From Bacillota bacterium (GTDB lineage: Bacteria; Bacillota; Clostridia; Lachnospirales; Lachnospiraceae), in NCBI GenBank assembly GCA_023409835.1, contig JAEYQV010000030.1:1-8720 (forward strand): DNA of 8,720 nt, in the 5' to 3' direction. The notes under the pieces were generated by a model, which did no database searches, had not been told where the DNA came from, and saw nothing but the letters and a program-made list of their open reading frames with translations. Below are positions 1-6,029 of this stretch, one piece after another; position 1 is the first letter of the stretch; every line of letters begins with the position of its first letter. Both the position numbers and the translations under genes were made by a program.

Positions 1-341
1 GCGGCGATCGTTTCCCTAAGATTATGCAGGATGGTCGGGATGGTGATGAGGAACCCGGATATATCGCAAACATCACAGAATCTACAACGATGGGCTTTAA
101 GTATTTTGATTGCCGCGGGGTAAAACGATTTAAGATAAAGGTCCGCGGATATGCTAACGGAACCTTCCAGGTAAAAACCGCTTGGGACGGACCGGTATTG
201 GCAGAGCTTCCAGTGGTTTATACCAATGTCTGGGAGGAGTATGTGACTGATTTAAAGCTGGAAGACGGAGTCCATGCGATTTACCTTACCTATACAGGTG
301 AAGGCAAGGCAAGCCTGTTATCCTTCACATTAGAGGTTTAG
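1..341 (+). CDS. C-terminal fragment of a probable GH43-type glycoside hydrolase (accessory carbohydrate-binding end)
   Basis: The open frame enters from the left edge (first full codon at position 3) and ends at TAA 339-341, giving 112 visible residues. The segment has a compact beta-rich pattern with the motifs EEPGYIANIT, MGFKYFDCRGVKRF, VRGYANGTF and IYLTYTGEG. From memory, this resembles the C-terminal accessory module (CBM6-like beta-sandwich) after the catalytic domain of bacterial family 43 enzymes such as beta-xylosidases and arabinosidases. No catalytic residues are visible because the N-terminal part lies outside the window. The first Met in frame (position 24) is internal, not a start. 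The gene points towards araR and is followed by a hairpin terminator. The context of two further GH43 genes and araA-araD supports a role in hemicellulose breakdown. The family assignment rests on pattern recall, and the exact substrate is unknown. Confidence 0.65.
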   Translation, partial: GDRFPKIMQDGRDGDEEPGYIANITESTTMGFKYFDCRGVKRFKIKVRGYANGTFQVKTAWDGPVLAELPVVYTNVWEEYVTDLKLEDGVHAIYLTYTGEGKASLLSFTLEV

Positions 342-370
342 TACTCAAGCTGCTCGTAAAGTGTAAAATT

Positions 371-421
371 AAGCGCCGAATTGCTATCGAAGAGAAGTCT
401 CCGAATAACAATTTGGCGCTT
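371..421. terminator. Bidirectional intrinsic terminator between convergent genes
   Basis: The arms AAGCGCCGAATTG (371-383) and CAATTTGGCGCTT (409-421) pair over 13 positions with one G-U pair and no mismatch, around a 25-base loop. A short T-rich stretch (TTTCTT) follows on the + strand. On the - strand the stem is followed by AATTTTAC. It can therefore end both the + strand gene stopping at 341 and araR arriving from the right. The large loop is unusual for an intrinsic terminator. Confidence 0.7.
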
Positions 422-576
422 TCTTGTAGGCGGCTGGCTGCCACAGGCAGACCATCCGTTTATGACAAGTTCGATTTTATCGTTTCATCTTGTTTTTGCT
501 GTTGATCATTATAGAAAGCAGAGATTTTATATTCATAGTGAGGTGCTTTCATCAGAGGGATGCTTTATGGTACGAA
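422..576. other. Gene-free spacer downstream of araR
   Basis: No supported gene lies between the terminator and the araR stop codon. A + strand open frame at 381-590 begins inside the terminator stem, runs into araR, and has no ribosome binding site or recognisable protein pattern. The only local structure seen is a 5-base-pair hairpin (CTGCC-ACA-GGCAG) near 438-450. Confidence 0.5.
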
Positions 577-1662
577 TCATAACCTGGTAGACTCTCTCAG
601 GACCAGCTCCGGTATTATCACTTTATGAAGCTGGTTATTGTCGGCCTTCCCTCGGATGATGTCCAGTAGAAGAGTTGCAGCAGCTTTTCCCAATACTTCC
701 TTTGGATGATTCACCGTAGAGAGCGGAACACGGTTATTCTCAGAGAGGAAGGAGTTATCGTAGCCGAACAGGGCAATATCTTCCGGAACTCTGATCCGGA
801 GGGAATTCAGCTCCTGATATATGAGATAAGCAATCTGGTCATTGTAGCAGACAATACCGTCAACGGCTATACCGTTCTCCAGCAGATCCCTTAAAACAAC
901 CGTCGGTTTTATCTTCCGGTCTTCGGTATGATAGCTTATAACCCGGTCCGGATCGTAGGGAATACCGGCCTCTGTCAGAGCCTGAATAAAACCCTTATGC
1001 CGCTCCTTGCCCTGATAGTCATCTATTTTAAATATCCCGATCAGGTTCCTTCTGCCGTTATCAAGCAAGTGCTTCGTGGCAGTATATGCCCCCTGTCTAT
1101 CGTTCAGAAGAACATAGGGCTTCCCGGCCAGCTGATGATAGATACCGTGAATAAAGACATAGGGGATATTATATTCGTCTAATTTATCATACAGGTACAG
1201 ATTCCGGGTCAGTATGTTACTCTTACTCGGTTCAATAATCAATCCGTCAATATTTTTGGATAAGATATCCTCCAGGCATTTTCCCTCCATAGTCTGACTG
1301 TTCCCGGTATTTTTCAGTATTATACTATAACCGTTAGCTGACAGAACCTCATCGATTCCTTGAATTACATGGGGGAAAATATAATCGGATAGATAAGTCG
1401 TGATAACAGCGATATTGTTGGAGGCTGTTTCATGGGGAAAGTGCTTTCGACAGAACGTACCCTTGCCATGTATACTGGTCAGGTATCCCCTGTTTACCAG
1501 TTCGGAGATAGCTTTTCGAACGGTATGCCTGCTGACCTGATATTGTGCTGAGAGCTGATTCTCAGAGGTTATTTGGTCGCCACCTTTAATCTTACCGGTC
1601 AGAATATCCTTCCTGATATCTTCAATAATTCGAGAGTACTTCGTTTGTGCATTCTGGCTCAT
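577..1662 (-). CDS. araR: Arabinose-responsive transcriptional repressor AraR (GntR-type DNA-binding domain, LacI-type sensor domain)
   Basis: Encodes 361 residues, close to Bacillus subtilis AraR. Residues 6-75 form a GntR-type winged helix, with recognition helix VSRHTVRKAISELVNRGYL at 43-61 and wing HGKGTF. From about residue 84 there is a LacI/periplasmic-binding-like sensor domain, with TTYLSDYIFP (88-97), NIDGLIIEP, CYNDQIA (272-278) and FGYDNS (299-304), all matching AraR as I recall it. The family binds L-arabinose and releases operators of arabinose genes. The start was placed at 1662 rather than the upstream in-frame ATG at 1725, because a perfect AGGAGG (1668-1673) sits 5 bases before it and the extra 21 residues look non-conserved. 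It is divergent from araA and so probably controls araA-araD, and by inference itself and the downstream GH43 genes. Confidence 0.93.
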   Translation of the reverse strand: MSQNAQTKYSRIIEDIRKDILTGKIKGGDQITSENQLSAQYQVSRHTVRKAISELVNRGYLTSIHGKGTFCRKHFPHETASNNIAVITTYLSDYIFPHVIQGIDEVLSANGYSIILKNTGNSQTMEGKCLEDILSKNIDGLIIEPSKSNILTRNLYLYDKLDEYNIPYVFIHGIYHQLAGKPYVLLNDRQGAYTATKHLLDNGRRNLIGIFKIDDYQGKERHKGFIQALTEAGIPYDPDRVISYHTEDRKIKPTVVLRDLLENGIAVDGIVCYNDQIAYLIYQELNSLRIRVPEDIALFGYDNSFLSENNRVPLSTVNHPKEVLGKAAATLLLDIIRGKADNNQLHKVIIPELVLRESTRL

Positions 1663-1667
1663 GTGAT

Positions 1668-1673
1668 CCTCCT
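1668..1673 (-). promoter_or_regulatory. araR ribosome binding site (decides the start)
   Basis: On the - strand AGGAGG lies 5 bases before ATG 1662-1660. It selects this codon over the ATG 63 bases further upstream, which has no comparable site. Confidence 0.85.
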
Positions 1674-1682
1674 CTTTCGGAA

Positions 1683-1711
1683 AATATAGCAATCCGTATA
1701 CAGTCTGTCTT
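1683..1711 (-). promoter_or_regulatory. Candidate araR promoter
   Basis: Read on the - strand, AAGACA (1711-1706) and TATATT (1688-1683) are separated by 17 bases, giving 4 of 6 matches at -35 and 5 of 6 at -10. It would start transcription about 14 bases upstream of the araR start, a very short leader beginning almost at the ribosome binding site. No AraR-like box was recognised over it. Confidence 0.3.
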
Positions 1712-1783
1712 CTGTCAGTCACCATTGGAGTGTAAGAACGAGATGCGTGTGCGTCTAAATAAATATATCATAAAAAAAACATG

Positions 1784-1811
1784 TTGTATAGTTGAGCGTA
1801 CAAGTTATAAT
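1784..1811 (+). promoter_or_regulatory. araA promoter (sigma-A type)
   Basis: TTGTAT (1784-1789) as a weak -35 and a perfect TATAAT (1806-1811) as -10 are separated by 16 bases. The predicted transcription start is near 1818, leaving a leader of about 35 bases before araA. The weak -35 and perfect -10 suit a repressor-controlled catabolic promoter. Confidence 0.7.
1790..1805. promoter_or_regulatory. Putative AraR operator within the araA promoter spacer
   Basis: AGTTGAGCGTACAAGT matches 12 of 16 positions of the B. subtilis AraR consensus as I remember it (ATTTGTACGTACAAAT), including the contiguous core CGTACAA. It is an imperfect palindrome centred at 1797/1798 and exactly fills the spacer between -35 and -10. 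AraR bound there would block RNA polymerase. A further TTGTA half-site overlaps the -35 at 1784-1788. The assignment is inferred from consensus similarity and from the adjacent araR gene. Confidence 0.55.
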
Positions 1812-1852
1812 ATTGAATTATAGAAGAAAGATTAAGATAGGAGGTATTTCAC

Positions 1853-3340
1853 ATGAAAGCATATCAATTTTGGTTCTGTACCGGTTCACAGGATCTGTAC
1901 GGGGATAAATGTCTGTCCGATGTAGCACAGCATTCCAGATTTATCGTAGAAGAACTGAATAAATCAGGAAAGCTTCCCTTTGAAGTAGTATGGAAGCCCA
2001 CCTTGATTACAAATGAGCTGATTCGAAAGACCTTTAATGAAGCAAACGCAGATGATACCTGTGCGGGAGTGATTACCTGGATGCATACCTTCTCTCCGGC
2101 GAAGTCCTGGATCTTAGGCCTTCAGGAATATCGGAAGCCTTTATTGCATCTTCATACCCAGTTTAACCAGGAGATACCCTATGATTCGATCGATATGGAC
2201 TTTATGAATGAGAACCAGTCGGCTCACGGAGACAGAGAATACGGACATATCGTTAGCCGCATGGGAATCGAGAGAAAGATCGTTGTCGGACATTGGAGCG
2301 ATTCTTCGGTGCAGAATAAGCTGGCCTCCTGGATGAGAACTGCGATCGGTATTATGGAGAGCAGTCATATCCGCGTCATGAGAATTGCGGATAATATGAG
2401 AAATGTTGCGGTTACCGAAGGGGATAAGGTAGAGGCACAGATAAAGTTTGGCTGGGAGATCGACGCATATCCGGTGAATGAAATCACCGATGCGGTCGCA
2501 GCAGTATCCGCTTCCGATGCCAATGCCCTTGTCGATGAGTACTATGATAAATATATTATATTAACGGAGGGCCGTGATGCCGGCGAGTTTCGGAAGCATG
2601 TAGCTGTTCAGGCCCGGATAGAAATCGGCTTTGAACGTTTCTTACAGGAGAAGGGATATCAGGCAATCGTTACACATTTTGGCGACTTGGGATCGTTGAA
2701 GCAGCTTCCTGGGCTTGCCATTCAGAGACTCATGGAGAAGGGTTACGGCTTCGGTGCCGAGGGTGACTGGAAAACAGCTGCGATGGTCCGTATCATGAAG
2801 CTCATGACAGCTAATGTACTAAGTCCTAAGGGAACCTCCTTTATGGAGGACTATACCTACAATCTCGTTCCGGGCAGGGAGGGTATCCTGCAGGCTCATA
2901 TGCTGGAGATCTGCCCTACCATTGCAGAGGGCCCGATCAGTATTAAGGTAAATCCCCTGTCGATGGGAAACAGAGAGGATCCGGCAAGACTTGTATTTAC
3001 AGCTAAGTCCGGGCCGGCAGTTGCCGCCTCCCTGATTGATCTGGGAAATCGATTCCGGTTAATTGTTAATGCGGTAAATTGTAAGCAGCTGGAGAAACCG
3101 ATGCCGAAGCTTCCGGTTGCCTCAGCCTTCTGGACACCGGAACCAAATCTGGCAACGGGAGCAGAAGCATGGATTCTGGCAGGCGGAGCACATCATACAG
3201 CCTTCTCCTATGATCTAAGCGTGGAACAATTAGAGGACTGGGCAGCCGCCATGGGAATAGAATGTGTTATTATTGATAAGGATACTACAATTAGAAATCT
3301 AAAAAATGAATTAAGGTGGAACAATATTGCGTTCCGTTAA
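1853..3340 (+). CDS. araA: L-arabinose isomerase
   Basis: Encodes 495 residues, the usual family length of about 500. It catalyses cytoplasmic L-arabinose to L-ribulose isomerisation with a divalent metal such as Mn2+. The N-terminus carries FWFCTGSQDLYG (6-17). The metal ligands expected from the E. coli enzyme are present: Glu303 in GAEGDWK, Glu332 in SFMEDYTY, His349 in QAHMLEICP, and the GGAHHT motif with His447/His448. The start is ATG 1853, preceded by AGGAGG (1839-1844) with an 8-base spacer. It is the first gene of the araA-araD pair, divergent from araR, with an operator-like box in its promoter. No frameshift or missing ligand is seen. The ribulokinase gene usually found beside it is absent here. 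Confidence 0.97.
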   Translation: MKAYQFWFCTGSQDLYGDKCLSDVAQHSRFIVEELNKSGKLPFEVVWKPTLITNELIRKTFNEANADDTCAGVITWMHTFSPAKSWILGLQEYRKPLLHLHTQFNQEIPYDSIDMDFMNENQSAHGDREYGHIVSRMGIERKIVVGHWSDSSVQNKLASWMRTAIGIMESSHIRVMRIADNMRNVAVTEGDKVEAQIKFGWEIDAYPVNEITDAVAAVSASDANALVDEYYDKYIILTEGRDAGEFRKHVAVQARIEIGFERFLQEKGYQAIVTHFGDLGSLKQLPGLAIQRLMEKGYGFGAEGDWKTAAMVRIMKLMTANVLSPKGTSFMEDYTYNLVPGREGILQAHMLEICPTIAEGPISIKVNPLSMGNREDPARLVFTAKSGPAVAASLIDLGNRFRLIVNAVNCKQLEKPMPKLPVASAFWTPEPNLATGAEAWILAGGAHHTAFSYDLSVEQLEDWAAAMGIECVIIDKDTTIRNLKNELRWNNIAFR

Positions 3341-3352
3341 TGGAGAATGACT

Positions 3353-4048
3353 ATGCTGGATGAGTTAAAGAGAAAAGTTTACGAAGCGAATATGGAGCTG
3401 CCAAAACGTGGTCTGGTTACTTATACCTGGGGTAATGTCAGTGCGATTGACCGGGAAACGGGCTATATCGTTATTAAACCCAGTGGGCTGGATTATGAGA
3501 CCATGAAATCGGAGGATATGGTGGTGATGGATCTGGAGGGAAACAAAATTGAGGGATGCTACAATCCTTCCTCGGATACGCCGACCCATTTAGAGCTATA
3601 TAAAAAGTACCCTCAGATCGGCGGAATTGTACATACCCATTCCTCCTGGGCGACCAGCTTTGCACAGGCGAAGAGATCCATACCCTGTTACGGAACAACC
3701 CATGCGGATTACTTCTACGGGGAGATCCCTTGTGCAAGAAGCCTGACCAGGGAAGAGATAGAGAACGCCTATGAGAAGAACACCGGGCTCGTTATCATTG
3801 AGACACTTGGGGAGAAGAATCCTATGGAGGCACCGGGAATTCTATGCTCAAACCATGGCCCTTTTACCTGGGGTAAGGACGCGAAGGATGCGGTGCATAA
3901 TGCAGTAGTATTGGAGGAAGTCGCAAAAATGGCTTACCGGACGGAACAACTAAATCCGGAAGTGAAGGAGGCACCACAGGAGCTGCAAGATAAGCATTAT
4001 TATAGAAAGCATGGAGCAAACGCCTATTACGGACAAGGCCCGGCTTAA
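3353..4048 (+). CDS. araD: L-ribulose-5-phosphate 4-epimerase
   Basis: Encodes 231 residues from ATG 3353, the same length as E. coli AraD. It is a zinc-dependent class II aldolase-fold enzyme converting L-ribulose 5-phosphate to D-xylulose 5-phosphate, which enters the pentose phosphate or phosphoketolase route. Visible signature residues are Asp75 in PSSDTPTH, the metal ligands His94 and His96 in GIVHTHSSW, Asp119 in THADYFYG, His168 in SNHGPFTWG, and the C-terminal Tyr226 in NAYYGQ. These parallel E. coli Asp76, His95/His97, Asp120, His171 and Tyr229. An in-frame ATG at 3347 would add two residues, but the Shine-Dalgarno TGGAG (3341-3345) is only 1 base from it and 7 bases from 3353, so 3353 is preferred. 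Only 12 bases separate it from the araA stop, consistent with co-transcription. Confidence 0.96.
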   Translation: MLDELKRKVYEANMELPKRGLVTYTWGNVSAIDRETGYIVIKPSGLDYETMKSEDMVVMDLEGNKIEGCYNPSSDTPTHLELYKKYPQIGGIVHTHSSWATSFAQAKRSIPCYGTTHADYFYGEIPCARSLTREEIENAYEKNTGLVIIETLGEKNPMEAPGILCSNHGPFTWGKDAKDAVHNAVVLEEVAKMAYRTEQLNPEVKEAPQELQDKHYYRKHGANAYYGQGPA

Positions 4049-4085
4049 ATTATCCTTGATTATTTCATTTTATACTCCTCTTTGC

Positions 4086-4128
4086 ATGGGCTGCTACACC
4101 GGCAACTAGCTTCGGTGCAGCAGCCTAT
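4086..4128 (+). terminator. GC-rich hairpin after araD, terminator-like but without a T tract
   Basis: The arms ATGGGCTGCTACACCG (4086-4101) and CGGTGCAGCAGCCTAT (4113-4128) pair over 16 positions with one A-C mismatch and one G-U, around an 11-base loop. The following bases are TATATCAGC, so there is no good T run. It may be a partial terminator, a 3'-end stabiliser or a processing site setting the ratio of araA-araD to the downstream genes. Confidence 0.5.
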
Positions 4129-4150
4129 TATATCAGCTGGAAAATATAAG

Positions 4151-4179
4151 TTGTTTCCGGAGCGCGTTAGGTATAAAAT
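4151..4179 (+). promoter_or_regulatory. Candidate promoter for the lipoprotein GH43 gene
   Basis: TTGTTT (4151-4156) and TAAAAT (4174-4179) are separated by 17 bases. An overlapping TATAAA at 4172-4177 is an alternative -10. The site would allow the GH43 genes to be transcribed independently of araA-araD. Confidence 0.45.
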
Positions 4180-4188
4180 GTAAATATA

Positions 4189-4196
4189 TCGTACGA
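4189..4196. promoter_or_regulatory. Palindrome TCGTACGA downstream of the candidate -10, possible operator
   Basis: A perfect 8-base palindrome lies about 10 bases after the candidate -10, where a repressor would act. It shares the CGTAC core with the AraR-like box at the araA promoter. Its best alignment to the remembered AraR consensus is only about 9 of 16 positions, so binding by AraR is speculative. Confidence 0.25.
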
Positions 4197-4209
4197 CTTT
4201 AATAACCTT

Positions 4210-4215
4210 AGGAGG
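4210..4215 (+). promoter_or_regulatory. Ribosome binding site fixing a TTG start
   Basis: AGGAGG lies 6 bases before TTG 4222. No ATG or GTG occurs at a suitable distance, and translation from this TTG gives a complete lipoprotein signal peptide, so the rare start is well supported. Confidence 0.85.
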
Positions 4216-4221
4216 ATTATC

Positions 4222-5904
4222 TTGAGAAGGAAAACGGAGGTTAGATTATTTATTCTTACCTGCTCTCTGGCGGGTCTTACAGGCTGTCAGGCGAAGCGGA
4301 CCGCTAACCTGACGGAAGGCGGGATTGCTCAAAATGGAGCAACCCAACCGATATCGAGAGATGAGGAGGATAATGCAGTGAATAATGAAACGAAGATGCC
4401 TGTAGAGGAGGAGAAAGAGAATATGAATGATCAACCGACTATAACAGATCCGGAGAAGCTGTTTGAGAATATCAAGATAGCACAAGCCTGGAAAACCATT
4501 GGGAACCATAACCCGCTGATGACCCAGAGGTTTGGTGCGGATCCCTTTGCCATGGTCTATAATGACAGAGTATATGTTTATATGACGAACGATATCCCGG
4601 AGTATGACAACGAAGGAAATCTGACGGAGAACACCTACCGCAAGATTAATACCATAAACTGCATCTCTTCAGACGATCTGGTCAATTGGACGGATCACGG
4701 AGTAATTCAGGTGGGCGGTAACGGTGGAGGCTCCCTGTGGACGAAAAACTCCTGGGCTCCGGCGGCCGCACATAAAACCATCAACGGCAAGGAGCAGTTC
4801 TTTCTCTATTATGCAAATAACGCCAGCTCCATCGGTGTATTAAGAAGCGACAGTCCGACAGGACCGTTTCGGGACCCCTTAGGAAAGCCTATGATTACGA
4901 AGAAGACCAAGAACTGTGCGGATATTACCTGGTTATTTGATCCGGCCGTATTTATTGACGATGACGGCAGGGCATATCTGTATTTCGGTGGCGGAGTTCC
5001 GGAAGGGCGGGCTGAGATGCCGAATACCGCAAGGGCGGTTGAACTCGGTGAGGATATGATCAGTCTGGTAGGGACACCGGTTACTATTAATGATGCAGCC
5101 TTTCTGTTTGAGGATTCCGGAATTAATAAGATCGAGAATACCTATTATTATTCCTATTGCTCCAACTGGCTCAGCAGAGATAATGCCACCGGCCCTAATA
5201 TACCGGAGATTGCTGAGATTATCTATATGACCAGTGACAATCCGTTAGGACCCTGGCAGTATCGGGGCTCAGCATTAAAGAATCCCGGAGTTTTCTTTCA
5301 AACCTGGGGGAATAACCACCACTGTATGATCAATTTTAAAGGCAAGTGGTACATGTTTTATCATACACAGCTGCTACAGGATGATATGGGGATAAAGGGC
5401 GGCTATCGCTGCACCCATGTGGATCCTGTTACGATAAATAAGGATGGCAGTATTCAAAGCATCCAAGGAACCAGGTCCGGTGCCGAACAGCTAAAGTATC
5501 TGGATCCGTACCGGGTGACAGAGGCCGAGACAATTGCCTGGATGGGTGGAATTAACACGAAGCGGGTGGTAGAGAAGAGTGAAGTCTTTGGAGAGATCAA
5601 TCATGTGGTTACCGATATCACTACCGGCGATTGGATCGGTTTATCCAAGGTTGATTTTGGAGATACAGCTCCTACGAGCTTCACCGCCAAGGTATCTGCC
5701 GAGCTTACCGGTAATGTCATCCGTATCACTGCGGATGCTGTGAATGGAGAGGTTTTAGGCTATCTGGAGGTTCCGAACACGGGAAGTTTGGAGAAATACG
5801 CGGAGGTTACCGTAGCAGTCAAGGAAATTACCGGGATACACAATCTGTTCTATACCTTCAGTGGTGAGGGCTTTTACTTTGACAGCTGGAGTTTTCGGAG
5901 ATAA
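4222..5904 (+). CDS. Surface lipoprotein GH43-CBM6 enzyme, probable arabinoxylan arabinofuranohydrolase
   Basis: Encodes 560 residues. The start is TTG 4222 with AGGAGG (4210-4215) 6 bases upstream. A basic N-terminus and hydrophobic stretch lead to the lipobox LTGC with Cys22, so the protein should be lipid-anchored outside the membrane. Residues 23-90 are a polar, Glu/Asn-rich linker. The GH43 five-bladed propeller spans about 95-425: base Asp107 in RFGADP, pKa-modulating Asp240 in WLFDP, acid Glu297 in FEDSG, and the conserved GNNHH at 363-367. A CBM6-type beta-sandwich follows from about 430 to 560 (YRVTEAETIAW to YFDSWSF). The sequence closely recalls B. subtilis XynD, which removes arabinosyl side chains from arabinoxylan (probably CAZy subfamily GH43_10, from memory). 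It follows araD after a hairpin and has its own candidate promoter. Exact linkage specificity cannot be read from sequence. Confidence 0.9.
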   Translation: MRRKTEVRLFILTCSLAGLTGCQAKRTANLTEGGIAQNGATQPISRDEEDNAVNNETKMPVEEEKENMNDQPTITDPEKLFENIKIAQAWKTIGNHNPLMTQRFGADPFAMVYNDRVYVYMTNDIPEYDNEGNLTENTYRKINTINCISSDDLVNWTDHGVIQVGGNGGGSLWTKNSWAPAAAHKTINGKEQFFLYYANNASSIGVLRSDSPTGPFRDPLGKPMITKKTKNCADITWLFDPAVFIDDDGRAYLYFGGGVPEGRAEMPNTARAVELGEDMISLVGTPVTINDAAFLFEDSGINKIENTYYYSYCSNWLSRDNATGPNIPEIAEIIYMTSDNPLGPWQYRGSALKNPGVFFQTWGNNHHCMINFKGKWYMFYHTQLLQDDMGIKGGYRCTHVDPVTINKDGSIQSIQGTRSGAEQLKYLDPYRVTEAETIAWMGGINTKRVVEKSEVFGEINHVVTDITTGDWIGLSKVDFGDTAPTSFTAKVSAELTGNVIRITADAVNGEVLGYLEVPNTGSLEKYAEVTVAVKEITGIHNLFYTFSGEGFYFDSWSFRR

Positions 5905-5936
5905 AGCAGGTTGATCAGGGAACGAATTCGAGCATC

Positions 5937-5979
5937 GGGCCAGCCCGGACTCCGGTTACCCCCGGTTCCGGGCTGGCCT
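5937..5979 (+). terminator. Strong GC-rich hairpin between the two GH43 genes, T tract lacking
   Basis: The arms GGCCAGCCCGGA (5938-5949) and TCCGGGCTGGCC (5967-5978) pair perfectly over 12 bases. The loop can form a further CCGG/CCGG stem (5952-5955 with 5962-5965). The sequence after the stem is TAAGTTTAGG, a poor T run. It is probably a leaky terminator or an mRNA-stabilising or processing hairpin, because no convincing promoter was seen between it and the next gene. Confidence 0.55.
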
Positions 5980-6015
5980 AAGTTTAGGATATAAGCGATG
6001 AGAGATTAGAGGGAA

Positions 6016-6021
6016 GTGAGG
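6016..6021 (+). promoter_or_regulatory. Ribosome binding site before a TTG start, overlapping a three-codon reading frame
   Basis: GTGAGG lies 8 bases before TTG 6030. The ATG at 6022 opens only ATG-TAC-CAT-TGA (6022-6033), whose stop codon overlaps the TTG. No in-frame ATG is available upstream, and the conserved NPIIWADVPDPD follows 6 residues after the TTG. Confidence 0.65.
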
Positions 6022-6029
6022 ATGTACCA

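Noticed and set aside
533..580. 16-codon - strand frame whose ATG overlaps the araR stop (ATGA)
   Set aside because: Too short, with no similarity to anything recognised. The ATGA overlap can arise by chance.
565..582. TTATGGTACGAATCATAA imperfect palindrome at the araR stop
   Set aside because: Only about half of the AraR consensus positions match, and it lies at the 3' end of a gene away from any promoter.
381..590. Small + strand open frame of 69 codons
   Set aside because: It begins inside the terminator stem, has no ribosome binding site, overlaps the 3' end of araR, and shows no recognisable protein pattern.
1663..1725. Upstream ATG at 1725 as an alternative araR start
   Set aside because: The ATG at 1662 has a perfect AGGAGG at 5 bases and gives the normal AraR N-terminus. 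The extra 21 residues overlap the candidate promoter region.
1784..1803. TTGTA-10-TACAA inverted repeat as a separate palindromic operator
   Set aside because: The spacing of 10 does not fit the 2-base spacing of the AraR consensus. The right half belongs to the better box at 1790-1805, and the left half overlaps the -35.
1852..1867. cre (CcpA) site at the araA start (ATGAAAGCATATCA)
   Set aside because: The central CG and the right half do not fit the cre consensus, and the match is largely coding sequence. No convincing cre was found elsewhere.
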